Position numbers and translations under genes: made by a program
Origin: Podocnemis expansa
Taxonomy: Eukaryota; Chordata; Testudines; Podocnemididae
Direction of reading: 5' to 3'
Length of the DNA stretch: 64,000 bases
Assembly: GCA_007922195.1 (NCBI GenBank)
Contig: ML682090.1
Span: 1,193,956-1,257,955 of the forward strand
Part shown: piece by piece, positions 31,801-42,300 of the stretch
How positions within the stretch are numbered: the stretch's first letter is position 1
Layout of the letters: each line of letters starts with the position of its first letter
Notes under the pieces: generated by a model
Seen by the model: only the letters and a program-made list of their open reading frames with translations
Databases searched by the model: none
Told to the model about the DNA's origin: nothing

Positions 31801-34690
31801 TGTGGTAGCATACAGCTGTCCGCACCAGATACCAGGACCCCAGCGTGCTGGGTGAACAAAGATGTTCCCAACTTACAAACTAAGGAGAAGACAAGCAACA
31901 AGAGATGGACAGAAACAGACAGACCAACAGGGAAGCAAAGTTAAGAAATGAGACTGTATTGGCCAGCATGATGGACTGTGGATTCAGCACACCACCAGCT
32001 TAACTGTTACCAAGTTATTTGCAGGTATTGTGAAAAAGGAGAGTTTTAGGGTGGGATTTGAGGAGGACAAAGGAGTGGCTTTGTGGGTGTTTATGGGGAG
32101 CTCTTGTCAAGCTTGAAAGGGAGAAAGCACACAGTGCTTTGTTTGTAAGGCCACTCCAAATTCAAGTAGATTAGGTTTTAGCAGTTGGATTCAGCCCATT
32201 ATAAAGATACTGGCCTGAGGGAGCTTGCGAGCTGCTCCATCTGAAAGAGCCTTGCTTCTTGCAGATAGTGTTGTGCTCACTTGTTCAACTTCTGAAACTC
32301 TTTATGCAGGTTTCATTTAGCCAGACTCACATTTGAGTTGAATCAGAAGCGCCTGATTCTCTGCATTTTGCACAATCATTTACAGCAAGGGAAACAAGGT
32401 ATACGGGCTAGAATGAGAAGCATCTTTCACTCACTTTACACTGATGCAAAAACACTGTGTGAGGTACAAGCCAGCAAAGCTGAGTATGAATTTGCCCTTA
32501 TTTCTCAATAGCTATTTTTAGAGCTTAGTTGGTGAAACAGAGAGCAGCGGTACCCGTGCTATGCAGCCAGAATCCTATGGACCATCAGCTAAAGGGGTAT
32601 CAACAAAATGAAAACCATGCTGGCCGAGTGAAGGTTCAGCTTAAGGCTGGGTCATGCAGGGTTAACAGGCTTTTGCTGACAGCCCTGGAATAGCCCAACT
32701 GAGTATCTAGTGGAGAGAGCTGCTTGAGTAACACCTTGGCTTCAGTTCCAACATATCGCAGGAATACTGACCTCCAGCCCCACTGTGCTGGCTGGCGCCA
32801 AAGTGGGACTTAATGCTGTTAGGAAGCAAATGGAGGAAGTAGGAAACTTAGCTACAGTCTGTGCATTTGGGTCCCTTTCTTCCAGGAGCCAAGTCAGGGT
32901 CTCTCATATGTGTCAGCTGATCCAGTGCTGTCTCGCCTCTTGTGATTCCACCAGATCCAGCCTGCTAAGCTGGGGTGGACTTGTTTGCCATGTGTAGATG
33001 GGCTTGGTATCAATGAGAATCAGGGTCTACAGAAGTTTTTCTTTTCTTTCTTTTCTTTGATGCGCCTGCTGTCACAACAGCTGATGTGTTTCAGCCTAGA
33101 GGTGGAAGCATTTCAGTAACAGAGTAAAGGAGTCCCTCTGTATGGCCCTTTTAAGTTTGACAATCTCTTTTTAGTAGGATAGGAGCGGAGGAAATGAAAA
33201 CTGATGTCATCCAAACAGTGACAGCCCCATTTCTCTGCTCCCAATCTGGTGTCGGTGGAGGCGAGTTTGTTGACAAAATAAATTTCTCCCAGGCTATGCA
33301 ATCAGCGGGGCTCAAATAAGAACTGGCAGAAAGGGAACAAGAGGAATCTTTTCACACTGTGAACCTGATCAATTACAAGTGCGCTAGGCTGCTGGAAAGA
33401 AACAAAAACTGCAAGCACTGAGGAAGGAAAACTATACACAACACAGTGGTGAATGGAGTTGGGACCACCTGAAATACTTTTTCTGTTGATTTCTGTACAA
33501 TCACAGTGACATACAAAGATCTCCCCTTTGCTCAGGCACCATAGTGAAAATCAAATCCAGTCTCATAGGGGTCAGCCTTCAGGGCACAAGCTTTTCTTTC
33601 TTTGCTGGACTTTTCCATGCCTCCAACACGATAAACAATCCTTTTGTATATGACATAAACAACACCAGGTTGCCGGACAAGAACAAAAGCCTTGATTCAT
33701 TCTCTGCCTGGATCAGCTGAGCTCTCCACATGATGAGCCCCATCCTGCCGGGACTGAGTGGAAGTTTGCCATCAAAACAGGCCTGAGAGCAGTGGCAACT
33801 CTGATTAGAAGAGCAGTCTTGGATTGGATGGGGGGGGGCCTCTTTGCATACAATGGGGCTCCTAATGAGCATATGGAGGAAAACGTGTTGGGTGGCCTGG
33901 TAATATCGCACAAAGCTAGTCCCTCGATCTGGCAATGGCATCACCATGGGCAAAACCTAACAGGCCTGTCAACTTTTATCTTCACATCAAGTCAAAGTGG
34001 AGTTAAACACTTCATCAAAATTGTGTGGTTTTGTATGCCTGTGTGATGGACAGGTCAGGTGAGGCCAGTGGCTTCTACAGCCCTCCATCCTGGAGCAGAG
34101 ACCAGCATGTGCAAATGTCACTGCAGGACCAGGTCCCTAGAATGTAAAGCTCAGCTCCTAAAGTTGTTTCAGTACTTAATGCCCATTGAACAGAGTGGAA
34201 GTTCGGAGCCTAAATCTCTTTGAGGATCAGGGCCTGAGTTCTTTGGTGCAAGGTATCATGGAATGGCTGGCCATTAAGGGGAAATTGGGTTCAGCCTCAG
34301 GTATGAGGGCTCAGCTAGCTTGCCAGGGATCAGGTGATTATAACAAGTGCCAGTGGCTCAAGGGGGGCAGGAAGTCCTTGGGGGGACTGCTACAGCAAGT
34401 AAGTGGTTGCTACTAGCAGCCAGTGATCAAAGTTTCAAAGCACTGCTGGGGTTGTTAAGGGAGCCCTAGCACATGGGTTGGGTTAGGAACAATGCTGGTT
34501 CTAGATAAGCCTTGGGGCTTTTAAGAATTAATTCCATCCAACAAAACTAGGGGTGAGATATTTAAAAACATCCAGTCATTTGAGGTACCTTGATTTTTAG
34601 GGGCCGATAATGAGATGACCCTCCCCCAAAGGAGCCAGTTAGCAGAGCATGAATGCTATAGCAAAGCAGAGGCTAGAGAAAGAGTATCTG
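31801..34690. other. Intergenic, no gene recognised
   Basis: About 32,340-32,500 (GCCTGATTCTCTGCATTTTG, CACTTTACACTGATGCAAAA) resembles an old palindromic interspersed repeat. A short TTTTCTTTC simple repeat lies at 33,037-33,058. About 34,131-34,235 resembles the old repeat also seen at 17,425. No exon pattern is visible. Confidence 0.4.
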
Positions 34691-34699
34691 TATCTGAAA

Positions 34700-34860
34700 A
34701 TGTAAACCAAACAAGGAACCCTGTGGCAGTTTTAGGCTATCTCTACATCTCCAATTTTAGTTCAGACTTGCTAGTCCTAACTAAAGAAGTCCGAGGTTAG
34801 TTTGAACTAACCTCGGGCTAGTTCGAACTAACCACAGCTTTTTAGATGGAACTAGCTGTG
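34700..34860. mobile_element. Penelope-like arm fragment carrying a palindrome-array MITE
   Basis: AAACCAAACAAGGAACCCTGTGGC is the outer arm of the Penelope-like family (quoted in part: ACAAGGAACCCTGTGG). At 34,737 it breaks into AGGCTATCTCTACATCT, the MITE terminus, followed by TTAGTTTGAACTAACC-like palindromes. The far MITE end is not visible, so it is truncated. Confidence 0.6.
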
Positions 34861-34974
34861 CTAGCAAGATGGATGGCAGAAGTGACTGGTGGGTGGAGCT
34901 GGTGGACAGCGGGCAGAGCCAAGGGATGGTGCTAAAGGATGGAGTGACTGCCAGTTGGTGCTGGTGGACAGTTG

Positions 34975-35430
34975 GTGTGAAAGACACTCCCTACGTACCC
35001 TAGGGTGGGTCGGCAGCCTAGCTGGCACTGATTCTCCAGATCAGTGCCAATTTTGCTAACGGGTTTTCATTTGCTGTTATGCTATGTGGATCATGTTGAA
35101 GGGTTTCACATTAGGGCTTGTATGTTCTGTTATGCGGTGTGGGTTGTTGGGAACTTTGTTCTGTACTGTACTGATTTTTAGATCAGTGCTGACCTCAGTT
35201 ATTTGGCCTTTTCATTACATTTTACTGCTATTAAAGTTCTGTTTACTACACTCAGTTTCGTGCTTGTGAGTGGGGAAGCCTTATCCCTTTGGGGTGCCCA
35301 GGAAACAGTGCAGGATTCCCAGAAATCTGGGTGGGAACTCGAGTCGGTTGGAGGTGTTGCTTCAGTGGGAAACCCCTAGATATAGAACCTGGCCCTTGTT
35401 CTGCCAGCCCATCCAGGCAGAAGGGTTACA
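34975..35430 (+). other. Possible solo LTR of a retrovirus-like element
   Basis: Starting near a TGTG, the stretch has TATTAAAGTTCTGTTTACTA (poly(A) signal-like) followed by CTCAGTTTCGTGCTTGTG, and ends in GGGTTACA, the pattern of an LTR with U3, R and U5. No matching partner LTR, internal region or target duplication was confirmed. It is weak evidence. Confidence 0.25.
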
Positions 35431-36566
35431 TTCATACTAGTCCTGACTGTATGCTGCTCCTGGGGCAGTTATTTATGGCAGCACAAAGAGGATGCAAAAT
35501 GCTACCAAAGGTGGATGGCGCCATTCTGATTGGATTTAAATTACAGCCTCAAGGTGCCAGGATCAGCTTCTCTGCCTTCTGCTTTAACCACCGGAAGGTG
35601 GCATGCAGAACAATGGCAGCTAACAAATGATGTATTGATTGCACCCTGCTGACGTGTTGTGATGGGTCCTGTGCAATTGTAGCCTTCAATGCTTTGGTTT
35701 GATTTTAAACATTGCTGTGTTGCTGCAGGCCAGTCACTCAGCGCAGCCATATCACTCACTTATCAGAGCTTGAGGAAACTTTGGGCCTATTTCACATGCA
35801 CACTGATTTGAGAGCTTCCTATGCGCAAGTATGGTAAACAGTTTGCAGGGTGCTCACAGCCCTGAATAGCTCCCATTACTGCAGGACAGATCCTGATCTC
35901 AGCCACACTGGTGCAAATCCAGAAGTGGCTGGAGTTACTAAGAGCCTACAGCAGAATCCCACACAACGTGGCTCTGGGAGCCCCAGCTTTGCTTTGTGAG
36001 GCTGCATCCTCCCTGCCTTTAAAAATAAAATGAATGGCAGCTGACGTGGTGCATTTTCAGCATGCCTTGCCTGTGAGTGCTGGCAGCCTACAGCCAGGGG
36101 AATGCAAAGCACTTGGTGCCCTCAGCCCATACAGTACATGCCGTCCCTTTCCTTTCAGAGCGTGAGTGCCAGGACAGCCCACAGTGCATTGTTCCCTCTG
36201 TTCCCTCATCTTCTATGCCCCAGACTTCCTGGGGAGCCCAGGAAGGAGCTTTTATGATTTCATGGCAAAGGCTTATGGGTTCTCCCTTCCCCATGTTTTT
36301 TTCCTGGTGGTTAAAGGGATTTCAGGTTGGAGACAGGAGGGCAAAGTGTGTGTGTGGGGGGGGGGCGCGTTGCGATGGGAGAAGCTCACCAGGTATACGT
36401 AAATGATCTTTGAAAGGTCCTACTTTAGAGTCAGATGCTGCCAGGTGCTGAGTTCCTTCAAATCTTATTGAGTGCTATGGGACTGCTTGCCAGAGAAGAG
36501 GTCTCAAGAGGAGGCTGTGACTCCCTGTGACACAGAATCACACTTAAGAGCAACCACATTCCCTAG

Positions 36567-36698
36567 CTCCAAAAGGGCAGCCGTGTTGATCTAGTTCAGT
36601 AAAACAAACATGGAAACCTGTGGCACTGAAAGACTAACAAATTTATTTATCGCATGAGCTTTCATGGGAGAAAAATCCAACTTTGGCAGATGCTTTGA
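36567..36698. mobile_element. Penelope-like single arm with 11-bp target duplication
   Basis: One arm only, from CTCCAAAAGGGCAGCCGTG to CCAACTTTGGCAGATGC. The flanks ACATTCCCTAG (36556-36566) and ACATTCCCTGG (36699-36709) match in 10 of 11. This shows the arm alone can be the inserted unit. Confidence 0.8.
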
Positions 36699-36709
36699 AC
36701 ATTCCCTGG

Positions 36710-37330
36710 GCCTCCACTAGCTTCCTGATGGGCTGACACAACCCTGCTCCAGCCCCCACTGAAATCCATGGCAGAAAGCCCAGTGGTTTCAAGAGGTGCA
36801 GGACTGAGCCCCTGATCACGTTCCCTCTTTAGTCCAGTTAGCGAGTCGGTGGATTTTTTTCTTGGCTTTAAAAAAAAATTAAAATTGTATTTGCTCAGTT
36901 AAAAATGAAATATTCAGACAACCTGCCTGCCTTGAACTGAGAGCATGTAATTAGGTCTTTGCTGTACATGTGCTAGGGTGTAAAATTCACCACCTTGCAT
37001 CTGTTTGTGTCCTCTTCCCCATAACTCCTATAAATTATTCCCTTCCTTCCCTCTGTAAGGTCTGAGGCCTCATTGTTTTTGGCTAAGCAACAGCAGCCAT
37101 TTAAAGAGAAACAGCATCCATGAGCTTAGAAGCATGCAGTCACATCTTCATGTGCTTGAAAGTTATATCACAACAATATGACTTCTGGCTGTTAAAAAGG
37201 TGCTGTGTCCTAAGAGTACATGATGTGTACTTATATATCCTAATATGGTCATGAGCCAGGGCATTGTGAGGTAGACAAAACTGTGGAAAGGGACAAAGAT
37301 ACAAGGCAGAGGCCCTACTTAAGGGAAGAT
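36710..37330. other. Intergenic, nothing recognised
   Basis: No frame or repeat was recognised between the single-arm Penelope-like copy and the integrase fragment. Confidence 0.4.
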
Positions 37331-37339
37331 GTAAAGTGG

Positions 37340-37600
37340 TGACTTTATAGTTGTTTGCAACATGCTTGGTCAATGCAGGCACCTCAGGTACAAAAGAGTC
37401 CCATGGCTCACCAAAGAACTGAGGGTCTGTGGGCCCAATTACAGATAGACTATATTGGATCTCTACCAGTTACGCAAAGGAATAAGAAGTGTTGCTTGGT
37501 GATTGTGGATCCCTTTACAATATGGATAAAAGCCATCCCAACAAAAGCTAACAGACATTTATATACCCTGGCAGTTGCCTTTATTAAATGCATTTATTTT
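37340..37600 (+). pseudogene. Retrovirus-like integrase fragment
   Basis: The frame from 37,355 shows LQIDYIGSLP, then RNKKCCLVIVDPF and IKAIPTKANRH, which follow the first part of a retroviral integrase core, including its first two acidic positions. It is too short for the full core and is cut on the right by the Penelope-like arm at about 37,618. No other retroviral gene was found next to it. It is a relic. Confidence 0.6.
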
Positions 37601-37617
37601 CCTCCAATTCATCTGTA

Positions 37618-38110
37618 CTTCTCCATCTTCTAGCGTCTGACAAAGTGGGATTTTCTCCCATGAAAGCTCATGTGATATATAAATTTGTTAGTCTTAAAGG
37701 ATCTGTCTACACTAGCAAATTAGTCCGGACTAAGCAAGCTTAACATTTTTAGTTCGAACTAGCCAAACCTTAGTTCGAACTTGCCGCTTTGTCTAGTCCG
37801 CACTAGCATGATGTAGTAATGGTAGTTTGAACTCACCACATTTTTTTAGTTCAGACTAACTTAGTTTGAACTAGACGCACTTTTCTAGTTCGAGCTAAAA
37901 AGTTAGTTTGAACTAAAAAAAGTGAGGCTAGTTTGAACTAAGATGTTAGTTCGAACTAAAAAAAAGCAGTTAGTTTGAACTAATTTCAAACTGCTTAGTT
38001 CAGACTAAGCAAGTCCAAACTAAGCTTTTAGGTGTAAACATAGCCTAAAAGTGCCATTAGACTCCTTTTTTGTTTTTCTGAACTAGACTAACATGGCTAC
38101 CCCTTTGGCA
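37618..38110 (+). mobile_element. Penelope-like right arm interrupted by a MITE
   Basis: TCCATCTTCTAGCGTCTGAC, then AAAGTGGGATTTTCTCCCAT and ATAAATTTGTTAGTCTTAAA form the arm. It stops at 37,698 and resumes at 38,046 with AAAAGTGCCATTAGACTCC and ends CTGAACTAGACTAACATGG. The 347 bp between are the MITE. Confidence 0.8.
37699..38045. mobile_element. Palindrome-array MITE, most regular copy
   Basis: Termini GGATCTGTCTACACTAGC and TAGGTGTAAACATAGCC form inverted repeats, with TAAA on both sides (37695-37698, 38046-38049). Inside are many TTAGTTCGAACTAG- or TTAGTTTGAACTAA-type self-complementary units spaced about 20-40 bp. No frame is present. Confidence 0.8.
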
Positions 38111-39713
38111 CTTGTCATAAATTAACCAGATTATGCCTAGAGCCCTGCAGACTGAGAAAAGGTGGGGTGCTCTACACCTCACCCAAAGGAAAACCCTTTG
38201 TTTTGTTTTGTTCATTCCTGTTGTTGCTGCAAGTTTTTTTTTTTAAATAGTCTCTGCACTGATCTCAAACATTAAAAAATGATGAATCAGCCTTGTCATG
38301 GTATGCACATCCATGCACCCCTAGGACATGATCTATGCAATTTTTCTGTTCAGTTTTGCAATGTAATTATGTGATTTGATGCCAAATATGCTATACCAGA
38401 CTCCTTCTGAATGCTCATAACCTATTCTGCTTAATTACCCTGGGACTGTGTTTCCTACAGCAACATGTATGTGTACCACATGAAACATGGTACATAGCTC
38501 AGACTATCTCTAGCACAGAGGCTAGAGAGTTACATGACAAAGGCGATGTAAATTGACCTCCCTGAACCAGGTAGGAGAGGGGAGGGATCAAGGGGTTTTG
38601 GAAACAAAAAGAGACACTTTGAACAGCTTGAGGCTTTTTGCCTGGGAAACTCCACCTTGAAACATCTACAAGAAGAATTGTGCCCTATCTTGAAAGAGGA
38701 AGAGAACAGCCATAAACCACCACAGCCGGACGTGAGGGTGAGGTGAACATATTTGTAATAGTGTATTTAGTTCAGTATGCATGTTTTATGTTTTGTTTTC
38801 TTTTGGTCACTCCTGACTCATTTATATTATGATTCTGCATTGATTTGCTATATCCTCACTTAAAATCATACACTGGTACATAAACTGGTATTTGTTTTAG
38901 CTAAAGTGTATGGACTTTAGAGAGTGTGACTATGGAAGGCTGGGCATGATTTCAGTGTTAAATGGATGGACTTGGGTCTGTGGTGATTGGGGGAGAGCCT
39001 CAATCCCTGTAAGGCAGAAGTGCCGACGGTTGTATCCAAGGCTTGGGGTACTTGCTGAGGGACTGTCCCCTATGCTCACTGCCAGGAACTAGCTACACAC
39101 AGGAGACTAGAGTGGACTAACTCAGGAGTGAGTGGTCACCTACCTAGGTGGTGTAATTTGTGGTTCAGGAATGGAGATGTGGGGGGGTCACAGTGGCACA
39201 CCAGACTGGATCTGGCGAGCAGCCTGTCACAAGCATCCACACTTCCACCTCCACACTGGCCTAAAAATCATTTGTTTGTTTATTAAAAACAATTAATACT
39301 TTGGGGACTTTGCTTTGTGGTTTCTAACTTTCAGGCTACATTTGGGTTTATATTTTCCAGCTTTTCTCTAGAACCATAAAGGCTAGTAATGTACTGAATT
39401 CTGGACTTTGTTTGTTTGTTCGTTCTTGTATGCTGTTTTGAGTTAAAGCTGAGATTCTCGCCTAATCACATGCTTCCAGAAGCTGGGGCTTCAAGAACAC
39501 TAAACACTGTATCACAAGACTTATAATAAAATATCAAGTTAGAAACCTTGGAAACAAATGGTTTTTGTGTCTTTGACAGCTTGTGCGAGGGAGCAGATCT
39601 AACAAACAGATTGTACGGGCAGGGGAAGTATTTCTATTGGGAGGTGAGAGCTGCTGGGTGGGAAAACTGGGAGATACTAGGAAACTTTGCAGGTCGTGGG
39701 AGTGCTGAAAAGA
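38111..39713. other. Intergenic; unassigned
   Basis: The interval has runs such as ATGTTTTATGTTTTGTTTTC and TTTGTTTGTTTATTAAAAAC and an LTR-like tract near 38,700-39,240, but no partner or frame could be shown. Nothing here is called a gene. Confidence 0.35.
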
Positions 39714-39830
39714 TTTTTGCACTCATGGACTTTAAGGCCAGAAAGGACCATCCAAATCATTTTCTGATCTACATATTACAGGCCACAGGACCTTGCCCAC
39801 CCACTACTGTGACAGACCCATAACCTTTGG
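39714..39830 (-). repeat. CR1/L3-like 3' fragment
   Basis: ATGGACTTTAAGGCCAGAAA, GGACCATCCAAATCATTTTC and TATTACAGGCCACAGGACCT follow the order of the old CR1/L3 3' end read in reverse. Confidence 0.6.
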
Positions 39831-40110
39831 CTGAATTATTGGGTTGCCCTGGACAGTGTTACAATTAGAGCTGTAGGGTATTATGTGTTGGGAAAGGGCA
39901 GGGGGGCATTGAGGCAATATTGTAAGGGAGTGCCAGGGAGAAAGTACACAGAGGCAGGTGAAGGATGAATTATCTGAGGTACTGTGACAGTGGAAGTAAG
40001 TAGGTTGAAGGGTGTGTTGGCAGGTGGATAGGGTTGCATGGTAAGGTGTTTGCACAGGGTGGTTGGTTTCATGGGGTGAAGCGTGCTAGATGGGGGAGAG
40101 CTGCCTAGAG

Positions 40111-40319
40111 CAGTGGTTCCCAACCTTTTCTCTGCCCAGGCACATTTTGATACCTTTTAATTATTTTGAGGCATACCGCCATATAGTCGCCAAATGACTG
40201 CATGAATATTCATGAGTCAATCCAGCACTCTGAGTAGTTTTTCAAAAAATTCTGTGGCACACCTGCTCAGGCCTGCTGGCAGACCTGTGCACCATGGCAC
40301 ACTGGTTGGAAAAGACTAG
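40111..40319. mobile_element. hAT-type MITE
   Basis: It starts CAGTGGTTCCCAACC and ends ACTGGTTGGAAAAGACTAG, an imperfect inverted repeat. The interior has GGCACACCTGCTCAGGCC-like sequence shared with the MITEs at 40,843 and 41,368. The target duplication is unclear. Confidence 0.65.
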
Positions 40320-40547
40320 CCTGGAAAGTGCACAGCACTTGCACGGGTGACTGAGATTGTACACAGAATACCGAGTGCTGCAGAGGGAGGCCTATAATCA
40401 CCAGTGGAAAGATTGCACCAAGGGGTGAAGAGTGGTGCACTGTGGAAAGTTGCCCTAGTGCAGGGGTTTGCATGGGGGAGGAGGCGCACCACAAGGGACA
40501 GCATTGCAATGGAGGGGTTGCATGAGGGGGAAGATCACACTAGAATA

Positions 40548-40833
40548 GGGTTACCAGATACCAAAGCATGGAAAGGAGGACAGGGAAATATGAAAAGGAG
40601 GATGTTGGAGGATACATGGAGAAAATGTGCTATTAATGTAATATTCTTCTGTTTTTAGGGGGCCCTGGAATGCTTCCCCTAAAAACAGGGTGTTCTGGGG
40701 CATTCCAGCATCCTTTAACCCCTGTAAGTAAAAAGCCAGACCAAATCAAGTATTTTTACAATGCCTGCCGGCTGAAGGATTGGACGATAAAAAGGAGGAC
40801 GGGTCCTCCTTTTGCCTGACATCTGGTAACCCT
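40548..40833. mobile_element. MITE with AGGGTTACCAGAT ends
   Basis: The termini AGGGTTACCAGAT and ATCTGGTAACCCT are perfect inverted repeats. Flanks ACACTAGA (before, offset by two bases) and ACACTAAA (40834-40841) differ at one base and may be the 8-bp target duplication. It contains GGACAGGG and GTCCTCC motifs. Confidence 0.75.
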
Positions 40834-40842
40834 ACACTAAAG

Positions 40843-41044
40843 CAGTGTTTTCCAACGAGTGTGCTGTGGCCTACAGGTGTGCCATCAGGCCTGTGCAGGT
40901 GTGTCATGAAATTTTTGGAAAAACTATTCCAAGAGTTCTGAATTGGCTTGTGAATATTCGTGAGTGCCCCTGTATGGTGGTGTGCCTCACAATAATGAAA
41001 GGTATCAAGGTGAGACAGGGCAGAGAAAAGGGTGGGAATCACTG
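40843..41044. mobile_element. hAT-type MITE
   Basis: It starts CAGTGTTTTCCAACG and ends GGTGGGAATCACTG and shares its GTGTGCCATCAGGCCTGTGC core with the next hAT copy. The flanks CACTAAAG and CTCCAGAG agree at 5 of 8. Confidence 0.7.
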
Positions 41045-41206
41045 CTCCAGAGATTGCAGGGCAGTTGCACTGAGGGAGACTCGCACTAGTGGTTGCAGGG
41101 GGAGGGTGACACAAAGTTGCAGTTCCAAAAGGGCAGATGTGTTAGTCTAGTAAAGCAAAAAAAAGCAAGAAGTCTTATGGCACTTAAAGACTAACAGATT
41201 TATTTA

Positions 41207-41249
41207 TCGCATGAGCTTTTGTGGGAGAAAATCCCACTTCGTCAGATGC
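41207..41249 (-). ncRNA. Hammerhead-like motif, minus strand
   Basis: The minus strand reads GCAT, CTGACGA, AGTGGG..CCCAC hairpin, AAAA, GCTCATGC. CTGACGA is an allowed variant of CTGANGA, the stem is intact and GCAT/ATGC can pair as helix I, but GAAA has become AAAA, which should stop cleavage. Confidence 0.4.
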
Positions 41250-41367
41250 TTTGAAGAGGGGGAACTTACAGAATTGGTTGCAAATAAATGCAGGGAAGTG
41301 TAAGACATGGGATCAGGGCATACTGCAACAGCAAATCACAGCATTTGTAAGGATTCAAACTCTAGGA

Positions 41368-41584
41368 CAGTGTTTCCCAACCAGTGTGCCACGGCACACA
41401 GATGTGCCATCAGGTCTGAGCAGGTGTGCCACAATATTTTTTGAAAAACTACTCAAAGAGCTCTGGATTGGCTCATTGGCTCATGAATATTCATGAGTTC
41501 ATTTGGAAACTATATGGTGGTGTGCCTCAAATTAATTAAGGTAGCAAGGTGTGCCAGGGGCAGAGAAAATGTTGGGAAACACTG
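41368..41584. mobile_element. hAT-type MITE nested in the Penelope-like copy
   Basis: It starts CAGTGTTTCCCAACC and ends TGTTGGGAAACACTG. The flanks CTCTAGGA (41360-41367) and CTCTAAGA (41585-41592) are an 8-bp target duplication with one change. Removing it would rejoin the host arm at ATTCAAAC/AACAGCAC, as in the 29.6-kb copy. Confidence 0.88.
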
Positions 41585-41794
41585 CTCTAAGAAACAGCAC
41601 ACAGAGGGAGGGTGAAGTCAAATTACTTGTTATAATGTGAAAAAAAGATGGTCCTCAAGAAAATCAATGGGATATCAAGACTTCAAAGGGAAACAGCTGA
41701 AATTCAAATAATATGCAGATTAGACTGTATGAAAGAAGAGCTGAAGTGTGACTTTGGATTCTTTTCACATTATAACAGGTAATTCGACTTCAAT

Positions 41795-41999
41795 TTCCAA
41801 AAGGGTAGCCAAGTTAGTCTAGTCCAGCAAAAAACCCAAGGAGTCGTGTGGCACTTCAAGACGAACAGATTTATTTTTCGCATGAGCTTCCATGGGCGAA
41901 AATCCCACCGTGTCAGATGCTTCTGTAAGTTCACCCGTCTTTGAAGCATCTGACACGGTGGGATTTTCTCCCACCAAAGCTCATGCGAAAAATAAATCT
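41795..41999. mobile_element. Short Penelope-like palindrome inside the long copy
   Basis: TTCCAAAAGGGTAGCCAAG opens the left arm, and the right arm ends at AATAAATCT. The flanks GACTTCA (41786-41792) and GACGTCA (42000-42006) suggest a short target duplication. The host element resumes with CCCTCCCTCTGTGTGCTGC. Confidence 0.75.
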
Positions 42000-42183
42000 G
42001 ACGTCACCCTCCCTCTGTGTGCTGCTTCCTCGAGTTTGACTCCTGCAGTGTGCCCTGCTCTCATCTTACACTCCCCCGCCTTTCTTTTCATCCCATTCTA
42101 TAACTTCCCCCACCTTCAAAGCGCCTAACCAAGCGGGACTTTCTCCCAGGAAAGCTCATGCCATAAATAAATGTTAGTCTTTC

Positions 42184-42300
42184 CAATGTTCCCTCTAATG
42201 ACTTGTAGACCGTGCGTGCAAACGATTTTTCTGCGTGCGCAAAACCATTTCTGCGTGAGCACCAGCATGAGCACTATTGACTGTTTTGCTGCCCTTTCTT
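42184..42300. mobile_element. hAT-type terminus, partial
   Basis: CAATGTTCCCTCTAATG is nearly the same end as that of the element at 9813. The interior GACCGTGCGTGCAAACG and TCTGCGTGCGCAAAACC is rich in CpG. No opposite end was found, so the right boundary is unknown and may merge into the CpG island. Confidence 0.5.

Larger units (their letters stand above)
41123..42182. mobile_element. Long Penelope-like palindrome carrying two insertions
   Basis: The left arm starts TTCCAAAAGGGCAGATG and holds CACTTCGTCAGATGC. The interior continues as in the 29.6-kb copy (CATACTGCAACAGCAAATCAC). It is interrupted by a hAT MITE (41368-41584) and by a short copy of its own family (41795-41999), then runs to CATAAATAAATGTTAGTCTTT. 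The right end is cut off where the next sequence, CAATGTTCCCTCTAA, begins. Confidence 0.8.
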
